From assembly GCA_903882745.1 (NCBI GenBank), contig CAIRYG010000010.1, forward strand, positions 1 through 64,000: DNA of 64,000 nt. The letters run 5' to 3'. How positions within the stretch are numbered: the stretch's first letter is position 1; every line of letters starts with the position of its first letter. The notes beneath the pieces were generated by a model. It was not told where the DNA came from, made no database searches, and was given only the letters and a program-made list of their open reading frames with translations. Below are positions 53,859 through 62,706 of the stretch, piece by piece. Origin of the DNA: an uncultured Gemmatimonadota bacterium (GTDB lineage: Bacteria > Gemmatimonadota > Gemmatimonadetes > Gemmatimonadales > Gemmatimonadaceae). Made by a program: the position numbers and the translations under genes.

Positions 53859-56216
53859 ATGAAGCGCTACCAGCTGAGTCTTACCCTGTGCGCCGTGGCG
53901 TGTGGGATTGCTTGGGGGATCCCCACGATCGGATTCGCCCAGGCCACACCGCCTCAGACACCGGCCCATGCACCACCCGCACAGGCCGGCGGGATCACCA
54001 CCGCTGCCGAAGTGGGCATTCGAAACTTCTTGAAAGAGCCCTCCGCACTCGACAAAGGAAAATTCGAGCAGTACACCTCCACCCAGGCGGGCCCCGTTCT
54101 CGAGCGCCTGAAGATTGGCTACGTACCCAAGGACAGTTTCGGCATTTATCAGTTCACCTATCGCCGCCCGAGCGACCGGGACCAGAGTGCGTGGCTCCAG
54201 GCGAAGCGCCCCGGCGCGTATGATTTTCAGCTCCACTGGGAACGGTTGCAGCATACCTTCTCGACCGATGCGCACTCGCCGGGAGTGGAAAACAGCCCCA
54301 TGGGCTTCAACACGCTACCAACCCCGCGTCCGGACTCCACGGCGTGGCGCAATGCTCCGTACATCGGCGCCATCCGCACTGTTTGGGAGCCGATGAAAAT
54401 GTCGTTGGGGCTCACGCCGTCAGTAGATGCCGACTTCCTGGCCGAGTATCTGCGGACGACGAAGCTCGGCGGGATCCCGAGCTCGATGAGCTTCAATGGA
54501 TCGAGTGGCCCGCAGCGTGAGTTCGTCTCGCCAATCAACCAGACGACAAGCGAGTTCCGCATTGCGCATTCCTTCACGTCGCGGGAGTTGACGCACCCGG
54601 AAGGATACTCGCCGATCAAGAACTACCAGTTTACGGTCGCGTACGAGTACTCGCGCTTCCAGAACGCGCTCACCTCGGTCATGGTTGATAACCCGATGCA
54701 GGCCGTGAACTCGAGCACACTGGGCGCCGCAACCTCGCGACTGTCGCTCGCACCAAACAATTCGGCGCATTCCGCGTCGTTTGTCGGCGCGGTCACACTG
54801 CCCCTCCGCACGCGTTTCACCGGATCGGTGGCGACGAGCTGGCAGTATCAGAACGACGCATTCCTGCCGCAAACGAACAACGATTCACTCAAGACGCTCG
54901 CCACCTACAGCAACGTCGCAACGCTGGCACGCCCGAGCCTCGACGGTAAGGTTGTCACGTCGACCCTGAACTTCGCGCTGTCGAGTCACCCATTCGCAGG
55001 ACTGACGCTCGCCGCGCGCTACAGGAGCTACGACTACAAGAACGAGACGGCAATGTTCCACATCGAAGCGATGGTCGTGAGCGACCGCTCCATTGCGCTG
55101 GCCGACTCGCTGTACACAGAAGCCAGTCCGTTCTCCAAGCAGAACTCCGACATCAGTGCGACCTACGACATCGCACAAGGCCTCGCGATGCAGTTGGGGA
55201 TGGGCACGGAGAACTGGACGCGCGAACTCGACGTGCGCGGCGTTGGTTCCACAAAGGAACAGACGCCACGCGTCAGCTTTGACTACCGGGGCTTCGACTG
55301 GGGTACGCTCCACGCGAGCTACTCGAAAGGCGAGCGCCGCTCCGACAGGTATATCGAGTCAGGCACAGAACTCATCGCCTTCCGCCGTTTTGACACCGCG
55401 GATCGAAGCCGTGAACAGCTCAACTTGATGGCGTCGATCACCCCGATCGACCAAGTCACCCTCGGACTGAGCTATACCACCGGGTCGGATCTTTTCCCGA
55501 ACTCGCTGTACGGCACGCAGAGCGACAAGAGTGTCACAACCGGCGTTGACCTTGACTGGACGCCGACCAAGCGGCTGTCGATCAGCCTCGGCTACTCGGA
55601 CGAAGCGGTCGATAACATCCTGAACATGCGCTATCGGACCGGTACTGCCACGTCGGCGACCTACGACAACTACACCTATCGCTGGACGAACACCAACACG
55701 GACCGCACCACCGTCGTGTCGGCGGGGCTGATTGCCGCGGTCATTCCGGACCGTGTTGACTTCTCCGCCACGGTCTCACGGATCGACGGACGGTTCTGGG
55801 TGCTCAACAGCAACCCCAACTCCCCCGCCGGAGGAACGATTGCGCAGAATCTCGCGGCAGTTGCACAAGACTGGCCGGAGGTCACGCAGTCACTCACGCC
55901 GGTCACGATGGCGCTACGGCTGCGCCTGAGCGACAACTGGGGAGTCACCCTCAAGTACCAGGCTGAGAACTACACGCAGAACGACTTCCGAACCTTAGCG
56001 CCGATCTTCACGTCGACCACGCTCGCGGGCCTGACCCCGAACGTGAACTTCACGGGGAATCTCCCGGGTAACGTCGGTGCCACAACGGGCACGAATACCG
56101 GGCAGTATCACTTCCTCGGCAACAACTACAACCCGTACCAAGCGAACTGGCTGACCTTCACGATCAGTTGGCACCCGTCAGCGCTTCCGCTCGACGTCGG
56201 ACGTCCGGCGTTCTGA
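53859..56216 (+). CDS. MtrB/PioB-type outer-membrane beta-barrel
   Basis: 785 residues. A signal peptide (about 1-28) is followed by a Pro/Ala-rich linker and a region similar to MtrB/PioB openings (GKFEQYTSTQAGPVL, then WERLQHTFSTDAHSPG). The remainder is a long series of alternating strands, ending in Phe after LPLDVGRPAF, as expected for a BamA-assembled barrel. Family members sheath a decaheme cytochrome and make it span the outer membrane. No CxxC pair is seen in the mature N-terminus, unlike Shewanella MtrB. No outer-surface MtrC-type cytochrome follows; a terminator comes next. Confidence 0.88.
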   Translation: MKRYQLSLTLCAVACGIAWGIPTIGFAQATPPQTPAHAPPAQAGGITTAAEVGIRNFLKEPSALDKGKFEQYTSTQAGPVLERLKIGYVPKDSFGIYQFTYRRPSDRDQSAWLQAKRPGAYDFQLHWERLQHTFSTDAHSPGVENSPMGFNTLPTPRPDSTAWRNAPYIGAIRTVWEPMKMSLGLTPSVDADFLAEYLRTTKLGGIPSSMSFNGSSGPQREFVSPINQTTSEFRIAHSFTSRELTHPEGYSPIKNYQFTVAYEYSRFQNALTSVMVDNPMQAVNSSTLGAATSRLSLAPNNSAHSASFVGAVTLPLRTRFTGSVATSWQYQNDAFLPQTNNDSLKTLATYSNVATLARPSLDGKVVTSTLNFALSSHPFAGLTLAARYRSYDYKNETAMFHIEAMVVSDRSIALADSLYTEASPFSKQNSDISATYDIAQGLAMQLGMGTENWTRELDVRGVGSTKEQTPRVSFDYRGFDWGTLHASYSKGERRSDRYIESGTELIAFRRFDTADRSREQLNLMASITPIDQVTLGLSYTTGSDLFPNSLYGTQSDKSVTTGVDLDWTPTKRLSISLGYSDEAVDNILNMRYRTGTATSATYDNYTYRWTNTNTDRTTVVSAGLIAAVIPDRVDFSATVSRIDGRFWVLNSNPNSPAGGTIAQNLAAVAQDWPEVTQSLTPVTMALRLRLSDNWGVTLKYQAENYTQNDFRTLAPIFTSTTLAGLTPNVNFTGNLPGNVGATTGTNTGQYHFLGNNYNPYQANWLTFTISWHPSALPLDVGRPAF

Positions 56217-56228
56217 AGGCACAACGAA

Positions 56229-56266
56229 AAAGGGCGGTGGGGCCGAAAGGCTCCACCGCCCTTTTG
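56229..56266. terminator. Bidirectional terminator of cytochrome and mutase operons
   Basis: A stem of about 16 bp (AAAGGGCGGTGG... with ...CCACCGCCCTTT, one G-T) closes on a GAAA tetraloop, with A-rich and T-rich flanks. It lies between the convergent barrel and mutase genes. Confidence 0.92.
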
Positions 56267-56285
56267 CATCGTTCCACACGAGCGA

Positions 56286-57980
56286 CTAGAAGAACACCGG
56301 CTCGCGGTAGGCGCCAAAGACATCCTCGAGCGCCGCACGAATCTCAAAGAGCGTGCAATAGGCGCGCGCGCACTCCAGGATGTAGGGCACGACGTTCTCC
56401 TTCCCACGCGCGGCTTCACGCAGCGCATTAATGCGGCTCGTGCACAGCGCATTGTCGCGCGACGCACGAAGCTGCGCCAACTTGGCGGCTTGGTCGCGCG
56501 CCGCCTGCTCGTCGATCTTGAGCAGTGGGATGCTCAACGCATCTTCTTCGCTCACGAACTCATTGACGCCGACAATCACTCGGCGATGCTGCTCGATCTC
56601 CCACTGCTGGCGCGCGGCCGCCTCGGCGATCTTCTTCTGGAACCACCCCTGCTCCAGGCCCGCAACGACCCCGCCCTGCTCTTGGATCTGCTCGAACAGC
56701 GCTTCGGCCTCCTGTTCCATCTGGTCCGTGAGCGCCTCGACGTAGTACGAACCACCGAGGGGATCAATGACATTGGGGACGCCGGTCTCGTACGCCAAAA
56801 CCTGCTGCGTACGGAGCGCAACCTGCACGGCGTGCTCGGTCGGAAGCGCGAGCGTCTCATCCATTGAGTTCGTGTGCAACGACTGCGTACCGCCCAGTGC
56901 CGCCGCCATCGCCTGGTAGGCGACGCGCACGATGTTGTTCATCGGCTGCTGTGCGGTGAGCGTCACGCCTGCGGTCTGCGAGTGGAACCGCATGACCAAC
57001 GAACGCGGGTCCTTTGCGCCGTACCGCTCCTTCATGTGACGGGCCCAGATCCGACGCGCCGCACGAAGCTTCGCGATTTCCTCGAAGAAGTCGTTGTGGA
57101 CGTCCCAGAAGAAGGAGAGCCGCGGGGCGAAGTCGTCGACATTCAATCCGCGCGCGATCCCACGCTCGACGTACGTAAAGCCATCCGCCAAGGTGAAGGC
57201 CAGCTCCTGCGCGGCGGTCGCGCCAGCTTCACGAATGTGGTAGCCGGAAATCGAGATGGTGTTCCACTGCGGCGCGTTCGTCGCGCCCCACTCGAACATG
57301 TCGACAATCAGCCGCAGGGCCGGCTCGATCGGAAAGCACCAGGCGTGCTGCGCCATGTACTCTTTGAGAATGTCGTTCTGGACCGTTCCCCGGAGCTTCT
57401 CGGCGCTCACGCCCTGCTTTTCCGCTGCCGCGATGTAGAAGCACCAGAGAATGATGGCGGGACCGTTGATCGTCATCGATGTGGAGACGTCGCCGAGGGG
57501 AATCCCCTCGAAGAGCGTTTCCATATCGGCGAGCGAACTAATGGCGACGCCGCACTTACCGACCTCGCCCTCGCTACGGACATGGTCCGAGTCGTAGCCC
57601 ATGAGCGTGGGGAAGTCGAAGGCGACGGAGAGACCGGTCGTCCCTTCTTGCAGCAGGAACTTGTAGCGCTGGTTCGTTTCGACGGCCGAGCCGAAACCTG
57701 CGAACTGGCGCATGGTCCAGAGCTTGCCCCGGTAGCCTGTCGGGTGGATGCCGCGTGTGTAGGGAAACTGTCCCGGAACTTCAAAGGCCGTCCCGCCAGA
57801 CCCTTCGAGATCGAGCGCCGTGTACAGTGGCGCCAGCTCGTGACCCGAGTTGGTGAAGTTCAGGTCGCGCACCTTGCCCTTCTCGTAGCGCGCGCGCCAG
57901 CCGGAGACTTCCGATCGAAGGGAGTCCAGTTCCTGCTGCATCGCCGCGATTGTCGCGTCCACGTCGTGACTGCCGGTCAT
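56286..57980 (-). CDS. Acyl-CoA mutase large subunit, isobutyryl-CoA mutase-like
   Basis: 564 residues from the ATG at 57980 ([14 protein letters not shown]). It is the TIM-barrel subunit of B12-dependent acyl-CoA mutases without the cobalamin domain. The substrate-site residues differ from methylmalonyl-CoA mutase: RQFAGF has Phe93 where that enzyme has Tyr89, and YMAQHAW has Gln211 where it has Arg207. The following SGYH gives His248, keeping the 37-residue spacing to the Arg/Gln position. Phe plus Gln is the pattern described for isobutyryl-CoA mutase. Its start overlaps meaB by 4 bases. The partner B12 subunit is probably at 48918-49328. Confidence 0.9.
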   Translation of the reverse strand: MTGSHDVDATIAAMQQELDSLRSEVSGWRARYEKGKVRDLNFTNSGHELAPLYTALDLEGSGGTAFEVPGQFPYTRGIHPTGYRGKLWTMRQFAGFGSAVETNQRYKFLLQEGTTGLSVAFDFPTLMGYDSDHVRSEGEVGKCGVAISSLADMETLFEGIPLGDVSTSMTINGPAIILWCFYIAAAEKQGVSAEKLRGTVQNDILKEYMAQHAWCFPIEPALRLIVDMFEWGATNAPQWNTISISGYHIREAGATAAQELAFTLADGFTYVERGIARGLNVDDFAPRLSFFWDVHNDFFEEIAKLRAARRIWARHMKERYGAKDPRSLVMRFHSQTAGVTLTAQQPMNNIVRVAYQAMAAALGGTQSLHTNSMDETLALPTEHAVQVALRTQQVLAYETGVPNVIDPLGGSYYVEALTDQMEQEAEALFEQIQEQGGVVAGLEQGWFQKKIAEAAARQQWEIEQHRRVIVGVNEFVSEEDALSIPLLKIDEQAARDQAAKLAQLRASRDNALCTSRINALREAARGKENVVPYILECARAYCTLFEIRAALEDVFGAYREPVFF

Positions 57981-59074
57981 TGTATCACTCCACTGAGGAG
58001 GGAGCCGCTGCGTGCAAGCAACGCATCGGCCACCGCATATGGGGTTGTCGTCCCCTGTTCGAGCCCATCGATTTGCGCGTCCAGCCACGCTGTGGTCCCT
58101 GCATCGGTCCACAGCCGTCGCCGCACCCGCTGTTCCACGACATCAACCACGCGCTCCCGCAACCGCGTTCGCCGCCGGTGCTGGAGTGTGCCACTGCCTT
58201 CAAGATACGCAAAATGGCGGTCCATGGCGTCGAGGAGCTCAGCCACGCCCTCGCCGGTCACGCCAACGGACCGGAGCACCGGCGGCACCCAGCGCGCCGC
58301 ATCCGGCTGCTGGGCCGCGGCCCGGGCGGCCTTCGCCGGGTTGCCGATTGTTCTCAGGTCGACGCCATGATGCGCCGGCGTGTCCTTGAGCGTGAGCCCA
58401 CCGCGGAGTCCGAGCATGAGTTCGAGGTCGTTCCGCAGGCGATCCGCGCCTGGACGATCCGCCTTGTTCACGCAGAAGAGATCCGCGATCTCCATGAGCC
58501 CCGCTTTCAGCGTTTGAATCGAATCGCCCGACTCGGGCACGAGCACAACCGCGCTCGTATCAACCGTTCGAGCGATATCGAGTTCACTTTGCCCCACGCC
58601 GACGGTCTCCACGAGGATTCGATCAATACCGAAGGCATCCATCACGTCGCACACTTCGCGCGTCGCTCCGGCGAGCCCACCTAACGACCCGCGCGTGGCC
58701 ATGGAGCGAATAAACACACCGGGGTCGAGCGCCACTGCCTCCATGCGCACGCGGTCGCCAAGCAGTGCGCCTCCGGTAAAGGGGCTCGTGGGATCCACGG
58801 CCACAATGCCAACCGTAAGCCCCTGCTGGCGAAGCGCAGCCGCCAACAACGTCGTCAGGGTGCTCTTCCCTGCCCCTGGCGGCCCGGTCAGGCCGATCCG
58901 CCGCGCGCGCCCAATCCGTGTATGCATGGCGGCGAGCAGCAGGTCGGACCCCACGCGCTGATTCTCCACAATGCTCAGCGCCCGCGCCAAGGCCGCCTTA
59001 CGGCCAGCGGAAAAGTCGGCCGCAAGCGTGCGGAGCCCCTCGCTCGCCTCGGGACCAAGAACAAGAGCACTCAC
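57977..59074 (-). CDS. meaB: MeaB/ArgK-type G-protein chaperone of B12 mutases
   Basis: 365 residues. The P-loop is GPPGAGKST, with [11 protein letters not shown] as the switch/Walker B region and [11 protein letters not shown] as the guanine-specificity motif (NKAD). MeaB proteins gate cofactor delivery and protect acyl-CoA mutases from inactivation. The overlap with the mutase gene (ATGA) fits that role. It overlaps the upstream CNNM/CBS gene as well. Confidence 0.95.
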   Translation of the reverse strand: MSALVLGPEASEGLRTLAADFSAGRKAALARALSIVENQRVGSDLLLAAMHTRIGRARRIGLTGPPGAGKSTLTTLLAAALRQQGLTVGIVAVDPTSPFTGGALLGDRVRMEAVALDPGVFIRSMATRGSLGGLAGATREVCDVMDAFGIDRILVETVGVGQSELDIARTVDTSAVVLVPESGDSIQTLKAGLMEIADLFCVNKADRPGADRLRNDLELMLGLRGGLTLKDTPAHHGVDLRTIGNPAKAARAAAQQPDAARWVPPVLRSVGVTGEGVAELLDAMDRHFAYLEGSGTLQHRRRTRLRERVVDVVEQRVRRRLWTDAGTTAWLDAQIDGLEQGTTTPYAVADALLARSGSLLSGVIQ

Positions 59075-60033
59075 GAGAGCTGCCCCTGTGGTTCGTCGTG
59101 TTCGTCGCTAATATCGCCCACCAGTTCCTCCACCAAGTCCTCGAGGGTCACCAGTCCGACCGTGGCCCCCGTCGCATCCTGAATAATCGCTAAATGAACG
59201 CGCTCCCGCAGCATGCGCCGAAGAATTTCCTGAGCGGGCGTGTCGGCGCTCCACTGCGACAAGCGACGTGGCGCGTCCAGCGGGGTATCGGGATGTGCAA
59301 GCACGTCAAACGAGTGCACGAGTCCAACGCAATGATCTAGGTCGCCAACGTACACCGGCACACGGCTGTATTTCGACTGGGCCATCAACCGAATGACCCC
59401 TTCCGCCGGGAGGGCCCGATCGACCGCGACGATCTCCGACCGCGGAGTCATGACATCGCGGGCCTTGAGGAGCCCAAAGGCCACCACACCGGTGATGATG
59501 GCACTCTCCGAGGCCTCGCCCACGCCTTCCATTTCGCCTTCTCGCAGGAGCTCATCCAGATGCTCCCTCGCCTCTTCCGATTCGCTTCCCAGAGGTTCGG
59601 CGACTCGCCCAGCGACAGCACCGGCTATCGCGAACACAGGGCGGCATACCACTTCCAAGACGTTCAATATCGGCAGGAACACCGGCAAGAGCTGTGGCGC
59701 CCACCGTCGCGCCGCCGCTCTCGGCACGAGCTGACCAACCACAAGCAGCGTGAGGGCACCCCACGCCAGATGCGAAACCATCGCCCCTTGCTGCTCGCGC
59801 ATGCCGAGCATCGCCCCGAGCGCAAAGACAAGCGCCGCGATACCAGTCCCGGCGGCCATCAGGAGGCGCTTCGGCCGCTCGACAACCAGCGCCATACCGT
59901 CCTCGGCGCCAGCGAGCCTGCGCTCCGCCCAGTGGCGCAACCAAATTCGGCTCGCCGACCGCACCGCGGTCGCCCCCGCCGTCAGGCAGGCAACAGCAAG
60001 CGCCAACACCGTGGTCCAGGTCAGGGACGTCAT
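59071..60033 (-). CDS. CNNM/CBS-domain membrane protein (short form)
   Basis: 320 residues. Three or four N-terminal hydrophobic helices form a CNNM-like domain, followed by a CBS pair (ARDVMTPRSEIVAV and LEDLVEELVGDISDEHDE). The CorC/HlyC C-terminal domain found in most relatives is missing; the chain ends just after the second CBS motif. Such proteins are linked to Mg2+ or Co2+ transport. It is a paralogue of the next gene upstream and overlaps both neighbours by 4 bases. Confidence 0.85.
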   Translation of the reverse strand: MTSLTWTTVLALAVACLTAGATAVRSASRIWLRHWAERRLAGAEDGMALVVERPKRLLMAAGTGIAALVFALGAMLGMREQQGAMVSHLAWGALTLLVVGQLVPRAAARRWAPQLLPVFLPILNVLEVVCRPVFAIAGAVAGRVAEPLGSESEEAREHLDELLREGEMEGVGEASESAIITGVVAFGLLKARDVMTPRSEIVAVDRALPAEGVIRLMAQSKYSRVPVYVGDLDHCVGLVHSFDVLAHPDTPLDAPRRLSQWSADTPAQEILRRMLRERVHLAIIQDATGATVGLVTLEDLVEELVGDISDEHDEPQGQLS

Positions 60034-61280
60034 GAGTCTCCACCGCCCGTGACCGGCACAATCCGCTCGAAGTACACCCGCTCAACACGCCGCCGAACGA
60101 CGCGCTCTACTACCACGCGGAACTCCCCGACCGTCATCCGCTCCCCATTACGAGGCACGCGCCCGAGCAGCTCGGTCACAAGCCCACCAACGGTCTGGAC
60201 ATCCTCCCGATGAAAGTCCGCGCCAACAATCTCGCTCAGCTCGTCGAGACTCACCCCCGCGGCCACCCACCACCGGTCTTCCCCTTCCTGCTCGACATCA
60301 GGCTCCTCAATGTCGTGCTCGTCGCGGATCTCCCCTACAATAAGCTCAAGCGCGTCTTCCATCGTCACGAGCCCCGCCGTGCCGCCATACTCATCAACCA
60401 CAATGGCAATGTGTCGATGCGTCGAGCGAAACTCGCGCAACTGCTCGTCAACGGATTTTGTGCCTGGAATAAAGACCGGAGGCCGCACCAGCGCGGTCCA
60501 CCCACCCTCGGGCTCAACATCGTCCACAATCGACGGAAGCAAATCCTTGGCGTACAGCACGCCGACGATCTCATCAATCGTTCCGTCGTAAACGGGCAGT
60601 CTCGCATGCCGCGCGCTCCGCACCTTGTCGACCACCTCCGACCAGGAGGTCTCGCGCTCGATCCCAACGATATCCACGCGCGGCACCATAATCGCTTGCA
60701 CCACGGTGTCTCCGAGCGAGAACACCCCATGCAGCAACACAGAGGCCGGACTGTCGGGCTCTGCCTCAGCCTCGGCGGCAACGACCTCGCGGAACTGTTC
60801 GAGGTGCTCTTCGCGCTCCTCAGCGTCTGGAACACGGATGGGCAGCAACCGCAGTAAGGCCGCATCGAAGCGGGATCCGAAGAACACCACCGGCGCAAAA
60901 ATCCGCTCGATCCCGTGAATCCACTCCACACAGCGCGCTACGCCCAGCACACCGGCGGAATCACCAGCAGTACGCGCGACGATTTCCGTTACCGCGATGA
61001 CGACAATGCCAATCGCAACCGCAACGGCGGTAAGCTCCGACGCAGGAACAGCTGCGGCACGAAGTGCAACGGCAACCGCTGCGCCGGCAAGCAGCTGTCC
61101 GACGATCCGCCCGAATGCGAGTGCGCGGTGCACCGCCTCGCGCCGCGCGAGGAGGTCGGCGACGCGAGGTGATGACGGAGGCTCGTCGTCCTCAAGCGCG
61201 AGAAGGGCGCCGTCTGCGTACGCACAGAGGGCAGCCAACGACATTGCGAGCAGCGCGCAACAGACCGCAAGCAGCGTCAT
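60030..61280 (-). CDS. CNNM/CBS/CorC-HlyC membrane protein (hemolysin family)
   Basis: 416 residues from the ATG at 61280, which overlaps the ybeY stop. Hydrophobic helices (LLAVCCALLAMSLAALCAYA and later ones) form the CNNM domain. A CBS pair follows (VVQAIMVPRVDIVGIE, MEDALELIVGEIRDEHD), then a CorC/HlyC domain with VAAGVSLDELSEIVG and TVGGLVTELLGRVP. Members are probable Mg2+/Co2+ exporters or transport regulators. Position after ybeY matches the common phoH-ybeY-corC order. Confidence 0.9.
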   Translation of the reverse strand: MTLLAVCCALLAMSLAALCAYADGALLALEDDEPPSSPRVADLLARREAVHRALAFGRIVGQLLAGAAVAVALRAAAVPASELTAVAVAIGIVVIAVTEIVARTAGDSAGVLGVARCVEWIHGIERIFAPVVFFGSRFDAALLRLLPIRVPDAEEREEHLEQFREVVAAEAEAEPDSPASVLLHGVFSLGDTVVQAIMVPRVDIVGIERETSWSEVVDKVRSARHARLPVYDGTIDEIVGVLYAKDLLPSIVDDVEPEGGWTALVRPPVFIPGTKSVDEQLREFRSTHRHIAIVVDEYGGTAGLVTMEDALELIVGEIRDEHDIEEPDVEQEGEDRWWVAAGVSLDELSEIVGADFHREDVQTVGGLVTELLGRVPRNGERMTVGEFRVVVERVVRRRVERVYFERIVPVTGGGDS

Positions 61281-61744
61281 GCAGTCGGGCGAAGAATGCG
61301 CGCCAATAGCCGCTCTTGCCGCTTCCACATGGCAGAGTGCTCGCGCCGCTCATCCACGGGATGATCGTGGCCCAACACATGCAACACGCCATGCACCACG
61401 AGTCGCAACAGTTCTTCCCGAACGCTCGCGCCATGTGCCTTGGCGTTCTCGCGGGCCACGGCGGGGCAGATGTAAATGTCCCCAATAACCCCTGCCCCTT
61501 CTGCTGCCAAGAAGCCGAACGAAATGACATCGGTCGGTCCTCGGTGGCCGAGGTGCTCACGATTCAGGGTCGCCATCGCTCGCGAGTCCAAGAGCGTGAT
61601 TGAAATCAGGGACTGCTTGACCTTCTCCGCGCGCAGCACAACTCGCGCAGCGTCCGCGATGCGTACCGCCGACACCGGGGCACGAACGCCCTCCGCCGAC
61701 ACCGCAACGCCGAGTGCTGCCGGCTGCTTTCGCGGAGCGCTCAC
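61277..61744 (-). CDS. ybeY: Endoribonuclease YbeY
   Basis: 155 residues. The single zinc site H-x3-H-x5-H is HGVLHVLGHDH, and the family motif NREHLGHRGPTDVISF is intact. YbeY matures 16S rRNA 3' ends and takes part in ribosome quality control. It lies between phoH and a CorC-like gene with 4-base overlaps on both sides, the conserved order in many bacteria. Confidence 0.95.
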   Translation of the reverse strand: MSAPRKQPAALGVAVSAEGVRAPVSAVRIADAARVVLRAEKVKQSLISITLLDSRAMATLNREHLGHRGPTDVISFGFLAAEGAGVIGDIYICPAVARENAKAHGASVREELLRLVVHGVLHVLGHDHPVDERREHSAMWKRQERLLARILRPTA

Positions 61745-62706
61745 GATTCCGCCTGATCTGCGGCGTAGGCTCGCACGATGTCGCGCACCAGCCGATGCCG
61801 GACGACGTCGGCCTCGTTGAAATAGTGAATCGCGATCCCCTCGATGCCGGGCAAAATGCGCTCGATCTGCGTCAGCCCGCTGTCTTCGCGTTTCGGCAAG
61901 TCAATCTGCGTCTTGTCGCCTGTAATCACAGCACGCGAGTTCACGCCGAGTCGGGTCAGGAACATCTTCATCTGGGCCGCCGTCGCGTTCTGCGCTTCGT
62001 CGAGAATCACAAAGGCGTCAGCTAGTGTCCGTCCGCGCATATACGCGAGCGGCGCAATCTCGATCACGCGAGTTTCTAAGCACTTTTGGACCCGGTCAAC
62101 CGGCATCATGTCCTCGAGCGCGTCGTACAGCGGACGAAGATACGGATCAACCTTGGCCTGCATATCGCCGGGCAGGAAGCCAAGCGACTCGCCGGCCTCA
62201 ACGGCAGGGCGTGCGAGCACAATGCGCTTCACCCGCTTTCGCGCGAGTGCATCGACGGCAGCCGCGACGGCAAGGTAGGTCTTTCCGGTGCCAGCAGGAC
62301 CGATCCCGATCACAATGTCATGATCCACGATCGCCTGCATGTAATCACTCTGCCCGGCAGTTTTCGGCTGAATGATCTTGCGCACGCCGGGCAATACAAT
62401 ACGCGACGGGCTCGACGCTTCGCGCCCACCTTCCAGCGAATAGCGCAGCACATCGTCGGGCTCGAGCGGGTTCCGCTGCTTCGCCGCGTCAATCATCCGC
62501 TGCGCCACCGGCACCGCACGCTCAACCACATCGGCAGCACCCGTCAATGCGAGCGCATCGCCGCGCAGCGTTACGCGAATCGGAAAGAGCTTCTGCAGCT
62601 CCACCAGATTCCCGTCCGCGACACCGGCAAGCGTCAACAGATCTGCCCCTTCGGTCGACAGGCGTTGCGTGATCGCATCGACTGTCGACGCCACATGCTC
62701 CGACAT
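61741..62706 (-). CDS. phoH: PhoH-family ATPase (PhoH-like)
   Basis: 321 residues. Walker A is GIGPAGTGKTYLAV, Walker B VILDEAQN, and the MRGRTL and SRAVITGDKTQIDLP motifs are present. The N-terminal segment is a KH-like RNA-binding domain (LVELQKLFPIRVTLRGDALA). PhoH-like proteins next to ybeY are thought to act in RNA metabolism. Its ATG overlaps the aspS stop by 1 base. Confidence 0.94.
   Translation of the reverse strand: MSEHVASTVDAITQRLSTEGADLLTLAGVADGNLVELQKLFPIRVTLRGDALALTGAADVVERAVPVAQRMIDAAKQRNPLEPDDVLRYSLEGGREASSPSRIVLPGVRKIIQPKTAGQSDYMQAIVDHDIVIGIGPAGTGKTYLAVAAAVDALARKRVKRIVLARPAVEAGESLGFLPGDMQAKVDPYLRPLYDALEDMMPVDRVQKCLETRVIEIAPLAYMRGRTLADAFVILDEAQNATAAQMKMFLTRLGVNSRAVITGDKTQIDLPKREDSGLTQIERILPGIEGIAIHYFNEADVVRHRLVRDIVRAYAADQAES

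Noticed and set aside
50446-56216. A complete MtrCAB or CymA-dependent pathway
   Set aside because: No MtrC-type surface cytochrome and no NapC/NirT-type tetraheme quinol dehydrogenase are encoded in the window, so only an MtrAB-like conduit can be claimed.
56874-58370. 498-codon plus-strand frame opposite the mutase and meaB genes
   Set aside because: Antisense shadow spanning the junction of two overlapping real genes.
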